A stretch of DNA of 64,000 nt, taken from positions 2,166,001 to 2,230,000 of the forward strand of contig WPIO01000024.1 of NCBI GenBank assembly GCA_009760855.2, read 5' to 3'. The position numbers and the translations under genes were made by a program. The stretch is from Cristatella mucedo. Its lineage: Eukaryota > Bryozoa > Phylactolaemata > Cristatellidae. Below, in pieces: positions 22,087-31,037 of the stretch. Under the pieces are notes generated by a model. It saw only the letters and a list, made by a program, of their open reading frames with translations. It was not told the origin of the DNA and did not search any database. Position 1 is the stretch's first letter. The number at the start of each line of letters is the position of its first letter.

Positions 22087-23889
22087 ATGCACAATCCAAA
22101 AATGCTGATGTCGACAATAAACCATCTCCTCAACCGTTCCCAGGTTAGCTCCTTACCAGATGATCCTTGTGATGATCTAGCCGATCGCTTCTCTCGATTC
22201 TTTGTGCAGAAGATAGACAAAATCAGGGAATCCATCCCTGCGATGACAACCTTCCCACTAGAATGCTGTTCCTCGGTTCCTGGCTGCGCCTCAATGTCTG
22301 CATTTAAACAGGTCACCAGTGATGTAGTCCTAAAGCTGGTATCTCAATCAAAGAAGACAACAAGTCCACTGGACCCTATTCCCACTGTCCTGCTCCTACA
22401 TTGCATTGATCTGCTGCTGCCATGCATAACCAACATCATTAATATGTCATTAGCCTCAGGTCAGGTCCCAGCACCTTTCAAAAAAGCTGTAGTCAGGCCA
22501 CTTCTCAAGAAAGCTACACTAGACCAAGAGAACTTAAGCAACTACCGCCCAGTCTCCCTTCTACCATTCCTATCAAAGACACTGGAACGGGTCGTGGCAG
22601 ACCAGCTGAACTCGTATATCGAAACCTCACACCTTGCTAGTAAGTTCCAGTCTGGCTTTAGAGCTAATCACTCCACAGAGTCAGCATTGCTTCGGGTATA
22701 CAACGACCTACTTAGGAATGCAGACATGGGTAGAGTGTCTCTGCTTGTTTTGCTCAAACTTTCGGCAGCTTTTGATACCATCGATCACAAAGTTCTTCTA
22801 GAGCGCCTCTCATCTCGCCTGGGCATCACTGGCACTGCTCTGCAGTGGTTCAGGTCCTATCTCAGTGGGAGACTCCAGAGTGTTGACGTGAATGGACAAA
22901 GATCATCTGAAGTACCTCTAAAATATGGAGTACCTCAGGGCTCTGTGCTAGGTCCGGTCCTTTTCACTGTTTATACTCTCCCTCTCGCTGATGTGATTGC
23001 CAAGCACAATCTAGGCTTTCACTTCTATGCGGATGACACTCAGTTGTACCTTTGCTTTGATCCCTCCCAGCCTTCGAGCACCTCAAATTCTCTCAACTCA
23101 CTTGCTGCATGCATTGATGACATCCGATCATGGATGGCAGCAAATTTTCTAAAACTAAACGATGATAAAACTAACTTACTAGTTATGGGCAAACCTAGTG
23201 TTATTCAGAAATTGGAAAGGCTGACTTTCAAAATTGGCTCTGCCAGCATATCTCCAGTTGCATCAGCTCGAAATCTAGGTGTCATATTCCAAAGCGACCT
23301 CTCGTTAGACGACCACATCAGCTCCACAGTCAAATCAGCCTATTTTCAGCTTCATAACATTGCTAAAATTAGGACTTGTTTAGATAAGGATACCACGTCC
23401 AAGTTGGTCCATGCATTCGTGACATCTCGTCTCGACTTCTGCAACTCACTGCTTACTGGCCTACCAGCATGTGCGATCAGGCGATTGCAGCTGGTGCAAA
23501 ACTCTGCAGCTAGGCTTGTCTGTCGTGAGCGTCGCAGTTGCCACATTACTCCACTTCTCGCCGACCTGCACTGGTTACCAGTCAAGCAACGGATTGACTT
23601 CAAGGTTTTGTCGCTCACTTTTAGGTCTCTTCATTCTATGGCTCCAGCCTATCTTTCAGAGATACTACCCCATCAGGCAAAGCGTCGTACCACTCGCTTT
23701 TCGGAATCCAACAGTCTAGAAATACCTCGTACAAACCTTAAATCCTTTGGAGACCGTGCATTTAGTTCGTATGCTCCCAAAGCCTGGAACTCACTCCCGA
23801 CCTGCATCAGAACATCCCCTGACCTGACCACATTTAAAAGAAACTTAAAAACATACCTATTTAGGACAGCATTTAGTGGGTCCTTGTGA
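22087..23889 (+). CDS. LINE reverse transcriptase, 600 codons, altered motif A
   Basis: RNA-dependent DNA polymerase of the CR1/L2 group. In order: SNYRPVSLLPFLSK (151-164), FQSGFRANHSTESALL (187-202), motif A LLKLSAAFDTIDH (222-234), GVPQGSVLGP (281-290), FHFYADDTQLYL (311-322), thumb and the C-terminal HWLPVKQRIDFKVLSL...KAWNSLPTC block. The frame is open from 21916; 22087 is just the first Met. Motif A has Lys 224 where sister copies have Asp (LLDLSAAFD); that Asp is the metal-binding residue of the family, so this enzyme is probably inactive despite the long frame. Ends in FSGSL before the 3' UTR. Confidence 0.92.
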   Translation: MHNPKMLMSTINHLLNRSQVSSLPDDPCDDLADRFSRFFVQKIDKIRESIPAMTTFPLECCSSVPGCASMSAFKQVTSDVVLKLVSQSKKTTSPLDPIPTVLLLHCIDLLLPCITNIINMSLASGQVPAPFKKAVVRPLLKKATLDQENLSNYRPVSLLPFLSKTLERVVADQLNSYIETSHLASKFQSGFRANHSTESALLRVYNDLLRNADMGRVSLLVLLKLSAAFDTIDHKVLLERLSSRLGITGTALQWFRSYLSGRLQSVDVNGQRSSEVPLKYGVPQGSVLGPVLFTVYTLPLADVIAKHNLGFHFYADDTQLYLCFDPSQPSSTSNSLNSLAACIDDIRSWMAANFLKLNDDKTNLLVMGKPSVIQKLERLTFKIGSASISPVASARNLGVIFQSDLSLDDHISSTVKSAYFQLHNIAKIRTCLDKDTTSKLVHAFVTSRLDFCNSLLTGLPACAIRRLQLVQNSAARLVCRERRSCHITPLLADLHWLPVKQRIDFKVLSLTFRSLHSMAPAYLSEILPHQAKRRTTRFSESNSLEIPRTNLKSFGDRAFSSYAPKAWNSLPTCIRTSPDLTTFKRNLKTYLFRTAFSGSL

Positions 23890-24128
23890 TTCGTCCTCGA
23901 TGTGCTTATGCGTGCTGACACTGTTCATGCTGCCACTAACCACATTTGCATGCTGACCCAGTGCATGTAACCCCTAACCATGTTATTCATTTTGTTTGTT
24001 TTTCAAGCATGATTTTACTTACTATTCTATTGCGTATCACTTTGCAGCAAATGTAAAGCGCCTAGAAAGAGATTAAGTTCTCTGAGGGCTCTTTATCAAG
24101 TGCAATATTATTATTATTATTATTATGA

Positions 24129-24492
24129 TAGAAAAGCTTGCAAACGCCCGTAAGAAGACAGTCACGCTTGCTGGATATAAGATACCTGGTTAGTAACATG
24201 CCTCGAATCACGTCTAAGGAAGCACTTTAAAGTACAGACAGAAGATATTCCCCTGGGGCTCAGCGAAATCAACACCGACGGCTTCTGCAATTAACATGTA
24301 AACAAAACTCACGAATCTCGAGAAATTATACAACAAATGATGGGAAAAGTGCAATGACATATGCATTTATTTCGAGCCCTGCCAGTGTTGGCTCCCAGCC
24401 CTCAAGATCTGAGCTTGGAACAAGGCTAAGGTCGGACAACCGTATTTTCCGGCAACAGTTTGGGTTCAGAAAAGATCTCATAATCATGATAA
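24129..24492. other. No supported feature
   Basis: Short frames only, no repeat recognised. Confidence 0.35.
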
Positions 24493-24580
24493 TAAAATTA
24501 ATAATTATAATAACTTTGCATGGGGCCATGAGAACTGAATCTCTTTCTAGGCACTTTAAAGATGCAGTACAGTTAGCATT
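24493..24580 (-). mobile_element. LINE tail fragment (copy O)
   Basis: taataattataataac followed by gagaactgaatctctttctaggcacttta: the minus-strand tail block of the LINE family, only about 90 bp. Confidence 0.65.
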
Positions 24581-25267
24581 CCCAATAATTGGTGGTAACA
24601 TCCACAAGCAGCAGGCTCAGTGTAAGCAGGAACACAAGAACAAATCATAAAGCACCACCAATCTGATTTTTTGCGTACAATTTATCGTCTAATAGCATGT
24701 AATAATAGTATACATGTTCACTAATGATCGTAAACCGTACAGTACTGCACAAAGTCGACATGCTTGGCTTGACTAGTTGTCTGTCCAACATGCAGTAACT
24801 TGGCGGTCCTCAGTGGACGCATTGCAATAGAGCTCTACCGATCGGTTCATCTAAATACACTGCCACATAAGCTAAATTGTTATAGTTTCCAAATAAACAT
24901 GAACTATGTGGGTTTTGAGATGTTAGTGCTTGTTAATAGGCGATCGGGTAGCCCAAGTTACCTGCTCGAATTACGATAAATTTACACCGCACACGATATC
25001 GCACTTTGGAAACTCTTTACAATACACCAATGGTATAGTTATGATTGACCGTGTAGACGAAAGCACGTCGGAACCGGAGATTTTCTCATTTCCGGCTGTG
25101 GGGTAACTGCATAGGGCCAATGGTGCTGGGCCAACAAGCAGAGCATTGGGGCACATGCATGTCTACCATCTAAACGCAAGACCTGGACAAGAAATGGGAG
25201 CACCTTACCATGGAGCTAGAAATCAGAGGCAAGGACGAGGACGAAGGGTTCAAGTTGGTCGTCTGAA
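24581..25267. other. No supported feature; one possible exon
   Basis: A minus-strand Cys-containing frame (24971-25156) has no recognisable fold and weak splice context. Otherwise AT-rich sequence with no gene. Confidence 0.3.
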
Positions 25268-25735
25268 AGGTCAGGTTAAGGCCCCAATGCAACTCAACGG
25301 CTCAACCGCATCCAGGAACCAGAACTACTCTAAACTAGAACGGTATCGAACTATAGAAATACTGCATATGAAAGCGAAGCGGTTACTCACTCTGAGATGA
25401 AATAGTGATAACAAACACCCACTGAGCAATAATTGCCTGATTCCGGGACATTCCCGTCAACGGAAAACGGCTTCGATTCCGGAAGTATTCAGTTGTAGGC
25501 GTGGCATCATAGCAAAGTCGCCTCTGGTGTTCATAACGCCTCGTCAGCCGGGTGCCCCGGTGATAGGGTAAAAGCGTTTGTGGTTGGCCCCACAGCCATG
25601 CAATTATAATAATTAAGTAGTAGTACTTTATCTTTATTCAGGCGCTTATATTAGCCACAGGGCTCGAGCCAACGACCGACCCTCCGCCAAAACGTTATAG
25701 GAGCGAACACCTTAACCGATACGCCAAAACGACTC
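25268..25735 (+). repeat. Rep-B copy 1, ending in a minus-strand SINE-2
   Basis: Starts ggtcaggttaaggcccc and contains actagaacggtatcgaac, gaagcggttactcac, cattcccgtcaacgg, a tcagttgtaggcgtggcat box and gtgatagggtaaaagcg. The last part (about 25622-25733) is a SINE-2 in minus orientation (B box ctcgagcc, A-box region ttaaccgatacgcc). The same block recurs at 30611 and 31038. Confidence 0.8.
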
Positions 25736-26289
25736 AAGATACCATCCTTCCTGCGAATGCTCTTGTTCATCTCTCACAGCTGTGAGCGAACGTGCCGTCC
25801 GTCTCAAACTCACGCACGTGCACTGCACATAAAGAGACGAGCCTCGCGACTTTATTTCCTTGATTAATTTGCGGAGAGGCCAGTGGCTTCGTTTGCCATC
25901 GGCGCACGCTGCACTGCATACGCGCTCGCCGACCTTCCGAGCGCCAAGCCGGAGCCGACCTCACAACGTATAAAGTTGAAACCTCGCCAGCATTAATTCC
26001 CCACTGCTTTAACTGAGGACCGAGCAATGCAGCACAGGCAGCCACAACTGGGTGCCGAAAGTGACAGTTTATTGTGCGCCGATTAGCAATGGTTACGCAC
26101 CAGCGGAAGGACTTTACGCAGTCCCTCACCGATCTGACGGAGTCCACCACACGAGCTCTCGTAGCTCGAGTATAATAACTCTCCAGTACGCGTGCGATCC
26201 GCGTAATGATCCCGAACCCATGTTGTATGTATATCGCCTTTTAAAAACATTTCCAACTCAAAACTTCTCAGATACTCGCTAATGCTCGT
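25736..26289. other. GC-rich unassigned region
   Basis: CpG-containing sequence with a minus-strand 127-codon frame (25767-26150) and a shorter plus frame; neither matches a family I know. Composition changes sharply to AT-rich near 26250-26300. Confidence 0.35.
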
Positions 26290-26551
26290 ATCTTCAAAGT
26301 TTTCATTCAAAATGTTCTGAAAATGGCATATACATACAACATGAATTTATTACTTACAGTTTTCACTCGTTTGTTAATCAACAGACCTTTTTAATCTATA
26401 TAATAGTAAAACAATTTTGTTGTTAAGAACTTACTTCCTATTGATATGAAATACCCGTATCTTATATTTATAGAACATTGCTTAGAAGCAAAGAAGAACA
26501 AGAAAAAGATTGAAAAAATCGTGTCAACAAAATATTTTATACTTATTCTAG

Positions 26552-26909
26552 GAAAGTGTTGAAATACCTAAAAAAGTTAAAGAACTCAGTATGTTTGTTA
26601 CAAAGCATACTTTTTTAGAAGATAACACATGTTTATTTGATAAAATTTATATGGTCAATGATTTTAATATACTATTATATGGTATTACCAGAAAAGCACT
26701 TCATTGGAGAGAAAGGTTAGTTAAAAGACGTATCAAAACCTGTGAAACAAATAGGAGTTTGGAAATTAAAAGTATGTTTTGGGAGAATAAATATCATGAA
26801 ATCATTAGGATTCGTTCTAAGTTACAAGATATTACATATGCATATTGTATACATGATAATTTGAGTTGTATTTGTGATAAAGAAGAAGAATCTTGGAAAT
26901 CTACAAGCG
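26552..26909 (+). CDS. Unknown protein of the AT-rich island, 3'-truncated by Rep-A
   Basis: Frame open from 26552 (first Met at 26591) until it runs into the Rep-A insertion at 26910; apparent codons beyond that belong to the repeat. Lys/Arg/Asn/Ile-rich, with a basic segment HWRERLVKRRIKTC and a C-terminal Cys cluster (CIHDNLSCICD). No signal peptide or membrane helix. I do not recognise the family. Codon use matches the rest of the island rather than the LINEs. Confidence 0.45.
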
Positions 26910-27184
26910 ATACTCTCCAACTGCCGACTATGGCACATCTTTTTCAGCGGTCCTGAGCTGCTACTTCTATGCTACTCACTACCTCAACTGCTCTCCTAAC
27001 TCTGCTATGCTTCTAACTTTCTCTTTGTTGCGTGAGACGAAGTCTGTTGGCTACCGAATGCGTACCGAAAGCCGCTTAGGCTGTGAGTGCGCTATACAAA
27101 ACTCTCCTGCGTAACACCCACATGGTCTTTATGACTTTGTGGAGTTACTGACGGAGATACATACATACATACATACATACATTA
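26910..27184 (+). repeat. Rep-A insertion in the AT-rich island
   Basis: Single-unit copy of Rep-A (atactctccaactgccgact ... gagttactgacgg) with a (CATA)n tail at 27160-27184. It ends the 26552 frame and is GC-richer than its host, so it arrived after the island. Confidence 0.75.
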
Positions 27185-27360
27185 TAAAAAATAACTTAAG
27201 GAATTGGGTGTACAAACAAGCATAGTAACAGATTATGATTATGATTGTGCTGTTGAAAACAGTAATAGCAGTGGTAGTTGTGATTGCTTTTTCCAAAATG
27301 TAGTCATTATTATGATTCTTTTTATAGATCTAGAAGACCTTGGAAGTAAAACTTAATTAA

Positions 27361-27795
27361 TTAATATATGACAATTATGTCAGATCTAAGAACAAATTTG
27401 CTAACGACAAATACAATCGAATATTTTTAGATAACGAAAGAATTAGAGGTAGTATAACTAAATTAATAAGAATTGGATATTGTTTTCAATTTATAAGTAT
27501 TTTATTAACTCTTGCAATTTCTGTAACTAGCACCTATATTCCAAAGTATGGCGATGTATCACATGTAGTAACGGTTTTAGGTGGACTCACAACAATGTGG
27601 ATATCAGTTGAGAGCACAATATCTTACATTGATAGAAGAAAACGATCTACTCTTCAATCAAATCTTAACTTGATTTCAAAGATTGTTGATGCATTAGATG
27701 ATGATAGGGTAACTAAAGAACTTAATGAAATAGTTGTAGAACAATTATATACTCCAGATGATTTTAAATCTTTGTCACTTATAATTCCTCTCTAA
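27361..27795 (+). CDS. Two-transmembrane protein of the AT-rich island
   Basis: Frame open from just after a stop at 27358 to the TAA at 27793-27795 (144 codons); the first Met is late (27595), so the start is missing or not ATG. Layout: polar N-terminus, helix 1 (FQFISILLTLAISVTSTYI, about 43-61), short PKYGD turn, helix 2 (VVTVLGGLTTMWISVES), then a long charged C-terminal region. Two close helices with a helical tail resemble the general SLATT-type layout, but no sequence signature confirms it. Its 3' end overlaps the end of the minus-strand integrase remnant by about 20 bp. Confidence 0.5.
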   Translation, partial: LIYDNYVRSKNKFANDKYNRIFLDNERIRGSITKLIRIGYCFQFISILLTLAISVTSTYIPKYGDVSHVVTVLGGLTTMWISVESTISYIDRRKRSTLQSNLNLISKIVDALDDDRVTKELNEIVVEQLYTPDDFKSLSLIIPL

Positions 27796-27960
27796 CAAAA
27801 CTTTTTTAACGTCATTTACGAAATAGCAAGATGGTTGTTCTTCCGATACCATTATTCTAACAATATTATGTTTAGTCAAACTCCATTTTGGACCTGTAGC
27901 TCTTCTTTTTTCATCTTCTCCTTCACCTGGTTCTAGTAAATATCTAACAGTTGTTAAATT
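27775..27960 (-). pseudogene. rve-type integrase, C-terminal piece
   Basis: Minus-strand codons reading VRYLLEPGEGEDEKRRATGP followed by KWSL, then a short tail to a stop at 27775-27777. The RYL-PGE-RRAT-P-WSL pattern is the C-terminal domain found in a group of eukaryotic integrated-element integrases. It is separated from the catalytic core by a SINE-1. Overlaps the end of the plus-strand two-helix ORF. Confidence 0.6.
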
Positions 27961-27974
27961 AATAAATAAATAAA

Positions 27975-28141
27975 TCCGAGCTCATTAAACAGCCTTTTTT
28001 GTATAGCGACAGAAGAGCCTTTACGGCTATCACCACCGCTTGCAGTGGCGATAAAGAATCGCCACCACCGGAATCGAACCCACGACCTCGGGACCGAGGG
28101 CGTGAAAGCAACCGCCTTACCTAGTGTGCCATCACGGCTCT
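27975..28141 (-). mobile_element. SINE-1 inserted in the integrase remnant
   Basis: Minus copy: body agcctttacggctatcacc, B box complement ggaatcgaaccc, A-box complement cttacctagtgtgcca, 5' end at gccatcacggctct. It lies between the integrase core and its C-terminal domain. An (AAAT)n-like run precedes its 3' end. Confidence 0.85.
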
Positions 28142-28920
28142 CCAGTTTGTCCAAGTTCTAATAACTTTTCTTGTTCTCCTTCTTTTCTATGGTACTTTGG
28201 TTTCTTTATTTTTACTATTTCTTTTTTTATTGCTTTAACCCGTTTTTCACCAGTTGTTCTTGTATTACTATTATTTAGATGTTCAATAATCTTTGGTAAA
28301 TTATCAATCCACTCTTTGTTTCTAGAATAATCACCTTTATTATTACTTTTTAATTCCTTTTCATATTGTGCCATAAAAGCTCTCTCTGCTACTGTTCGAT
28401 TCATTCTTTCAACCATTGCAACACTCTTTTTACTAGTACCTTGTATAACACGTGTTTCATGACTTTTCATTTTTGTAGCAAATTCTCCTTTAAACTCTGA
28501 TTATGGATCTACTGTTATCTTCTTTGTCCATTTCAAAGGACCTTTTGTATAAATATCTATTATTGCTTGTGTTACTTCTTCAAAAGACTTTGTTTTAAGA
28601 GGTCTTGAATCTTAATATCTGCTAGCAACATCAATAACACTCAAAGCATAATTATATCCGGAATCATTTGGTATAAATACAATGCCTGCTTGATGATTTT
28701 CATTAGGTGCAACAATATTGAAGAAACCCTGTACAATTTCCTTAGGTCTTGGTTTGGATACTTGACTTATATCTGAGTCTTGATTGAATTGACATTCTTT
28801 TTTTTCTTTTAGAGTTAAAAATGAGATTCTATAGAGAATGGAAATATTTTGTGACATATGTTCAAATACATTTAGTGAGTTGGAATCCTTATTGTAAACC
28901 ACCAAAAAGAAAAAGACCAA
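28142..28920 (-). pseudogene. Retroviral-type (rve, DDE) integrase core, broken
   Basis: Minus strand. Integrases of this fold join element ends to host DNA. Visible: KPRPKEIVQGFFN, then HQAGIVFIPND, the first catalytic Asp in VIDVASRY, the second in TVDP, the Glu in VERMNRT, and LNNSNTRTTGEKRVKAIKKE near the core end. Two in-frame stops occur (28612-28614 and 28501-28503, the latter two codons after the second Asp). The frame is otherwise continuous; SINE-1 then separates the C-terminal domain. The family pattern fits Polinton/Maverick- and adintovirus-type integrases better than LTR-retrotransposon pol, because no RT or RNase H adjoins it. Dead copy. Confidence 0.7.
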
Positions 28921-28935
28921 AACAAAAGTAAAAAA

Positions 28936-29066
28936 TTCCTTGTGACATCTGTGATTTAGATATGAATGAAACTGAATTCAATACTAGTCTTATGTGTAAA
29001 AATAAAATAATAATTTGTTATTACTGTAACATAGATTCTAATAGGTATACTAAAGAGAAACAACCA
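28936..29066 (+). CDS. Cys-rich (zinc-ribbon or RING-like) fragment
   Basis: Plus-strand frame with CDICDLD, then MCKN, then CYYC: two Cx2C pairs plus a further Cys, as in small zinc-binding folds. It is cut by the 5' end of LINE copy P at 29067 and its own start is unclear. Composition matches the island. Only about 44 codons remain. Confidence 0.35.
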
Positions 29067-30608
29067 AACGGGTCGTGGCAGACCAGCTGAACTCGTATAT
29101 CGAAACCTCACACCTTGCTAGTAAGTTCCAGTCTGGCTTTAGAGCTAATCACTCCACAGAGTCAGCATTGCTTCGGGTATACAACGACCTACTTAGGAAT
29201 GCAGACATGGGTAGAGTGTCTCTTCTTGTTTTGCTCGATCTTTCGGCAGCTTTTGGTACCATCGATCACAAAGTACTTCTAGAGCGCCTCTCATCTCGCC
29301 TGGGCATCACTGGCACTGCTCTGCAGTGGTTCAGGTCCTATCTCAGTGGGAGACTCCAGAGTGTTGACGTGAATGGACAAAGATCATCTGAAGTACCTCT
29401 AAAATATGGAGTACCTCAGGGCTCTGTGCTAGGTCCGGTCCTTTTCACTGTTTATACTCTCCCTCTCGCTGATGTGATTGCCAAGCACAATCTAGGCTTT
29501 CACTTCTATGCGGATGACACTCAGTTGTACCTTTGCTTTGATCCCTCCCAGCCTTCGAGCACCTCAAATTCTCTCAACTCACTTGCTGCATGCATTGATG
29601 ACATCCGATCATGGATGGCAGCAAATTTTCTAAAACTAAACGATGATAAAACTAACTTACTAGTTATGGGCAAACCTAGTGTTATTCAGAAATTGGAAAG
29701 GCTGACTTTCAAAATTGGCTCTGCCAGCATATCTCCAGTTGCATCAGCTCGAAATCTAGGTGTCATATTCCAAAGCGACCTCTCGTTAGACGACCACATC
29801 AGCTCCACAGTCAAATCAGCCTATTTTCAGCTTCATAACATTGCTAAAATTAGGGCTTGTTTAGATAAGGATACCACGTCCAAGTTGGTCCATGCATTCG
29901 TGACATCTCGTCTCGACTTCTGCAACTCACTGCTTACTGGCCTACCAGCATGTGCGATCAGACGATTGCAGCTGGTGCAAAACTCTGCAGCTAGGCTTGT
30001 CTGTCGTGAGCGTCGCAGTTGCCACATTACTCCACTTCTTGCCGACCTGCACTGGTTACCAGTCAAGCAACGGATTGACTTCAAGGTTTTGTCGCTCACT
30101 TTTAGGTCTCTTCATTCTATGGCTCCAGCCTATCTTTCAGATATACTACCCCATCAGGCAAAGCATCGTACCACTCGCTTTTCGGAATCCAACAGTCTAG
30201 AAATACCTCGTACAAACCTTAAATCCTTTGGTGACCGTGCATTTAGCTCGTATGCTCCCACAGCCTGGAACTCCCTCCCGACCTGCATCAGAACATCCCC
30301 TGACCTGACCACATTTAAAAGAAACTTAAAAACATACCTATTTAGGACAGCATTTAGTGGGTCCTTGTGATTCGTCCTCGATGTGCTTATGCGTGCTGAC
30401 ACTGTTCATGCTGCCACTAACCACATTTGCATGCTGACCCAGTGCATGTAACCCCTAACCATGTTATTCATTTTGTTTGTTTTTCAAGCATGATTTTACT
30501 TACTATTCTATTGCGTATCACTTTGCAGCAAATGTAAAGCGCCTAGAAAGAGATTAAGTTCTCTGAGGGCGCTTTATCAAGTGCAATATTATTATTATTA
30601 TTATTATA
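29067..30608 (+). mobile_element. CR1/L2-like LINE, young 5'-truncated copy (copy P)
   Basis: Starts abruptly at acgggtcgtggcagacc inside the reverse transcriptase and runs to (ATT)n at 30588-30607. By eye it differs from copy N at only about 15-20 positions over 1.5 kb, so the two share a recent source. It ends the AT-rich island and borders Rep-B copy 2. Confidence 0.93.
29075..30370 (+). CDS. LINE reverse transcriptase, 431 codons, N-terminally truncated
   Basis: Same protein as the C-terminal 431 residues of copy N: FQSGFRANHSTESALL, motif A LLDLSAAFGTIDH, GVPQGSVLGP, FYADDTQLYL, and the HWLPVKQ...AWNSLPTC end. Here motif A keeps the catalytic Asp that copy N lost, but the later Asp of the AFD box is Gly. 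The first fingers region is missing and the Met is internal, so no functional protein is expected. The 1.3-kb frame has no stop, consistent with a recent insertion. Confidence 0.9.
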   Translation: MADQLNSYIETSHLASKFQSGFRANHSTESALLRVYNDLLRNADMGRVSLLVLLDLSAAFGTIDHKVLLERLSSRLGITGTALQWFRSYLSGRLQSVDVNGQRSSEVPLKYGVPQGSVLGPVLFTVYTLPLADVIAKHNLGFHFYADDTQLYLCFDPSQPSSTSNSLNSLAACIDDIRSWMAANFLKLNDDKTNLLVMGKPSVIQKLERLTFKIGSASISPVASARNLGVIFQSDLSLDDHISSTVKSAYFQLHNIAKIRACLDKDTTSKLVHAFVTSRLDFCNSLLTGLPACAIRRLQLVQNSAARLVCRERRSCHITPLLADLHWLPVKQRIDFKVLSLTFRSLHSMAPAYLSDILPHQAKHRTTRFSESNSLEIPRTNLKSFGDRAFSSYAPTAWNSLPTCIRTSPDLTTFKRNLKTYLFRTAFSGSL

Positions 30609-30610
30609 GC

Positions 30611-31037
30611 GGTCAGGTTAAGGCCCCACTGCAATGCAACGGCTCAACCGAATCAAGGAACCGGAACTACTCTAAACTAGAACGGTATCAAACGATAGAA
30701 ATACTACATATGAAAGCGAAGCGGTTACTCACCCTGAGATGAAATAGCGATAACAAACACCCACTGAGCAATAGATGCCTGATTCCGGGACATTCCGGTC
30801 AACGTAAAATGGCTACGGTACCGGAAGTGATCATATTCTTTTCCTAGTTCAGGCAAGGTAAATTCAGTTGTGGGCGTGGCATCGCGGCAAAGTCGCCTCA
30901 GGAGTGCCAAACGCCTCTGCAGCCGGGTACCCCGGTGATAGGGTAAAAGCGTTTGTGGTTGGCCCCACAGTCATACAATTATAATAATTATGTAGTAGTA
31001 CTTAATCTCTATTTAGGCGCTTATATTACGCCGCAGG
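30611..31037 (+). repeat. Rep-B copy 2
   Basis: Parallel to copy 1 from ggtcaggttaaggccccac to ttaggcgcttatatta. Carries an extra 40-bp stretch (gatcatattcttttcctag region) that copy 1 lacks. Copy 3 follows at once. Confidence 0.8.

Larger units (their letters stand above)
21222..24128 (+). mobile_element. Longest CR1/L2-like LINE (copy N)
   Basis: 2.9-kb copy carrying most of the endonuclease and a complete reverse transcriptase, 3' UTR, tail block and (TTA)n at 24103-24126. The 5' end is truncated within the endonuclease (aacccctagatcaatcaaaac), so ORF1 and the promoter are absent. It serves here as reference for all other copies. Confidence 0.93.
26290..29066. other. AT-rich island, probable relic of an integrated Polinton- or virus-like element
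   Basis: Strikingly AT-rich compared with both flanks, with codons ending in A or T. It contains unrelated open frames on both strands at high density, convergent overlapping 3' ends, and a broken rve-type integrase. Later insertions (Rep-A at 26910-27184, SINE-1 at 27975-28141) interrupt it, and LINE copy P abuts its right edge. Foreign composition plus integrase plus compact layout points to a mobile dsDNA element of Polinton/Maverick or adintovirus type. No capsid, polymerase or terminal repeat is visible, so the identity is inferred. Confidence 0.55.
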
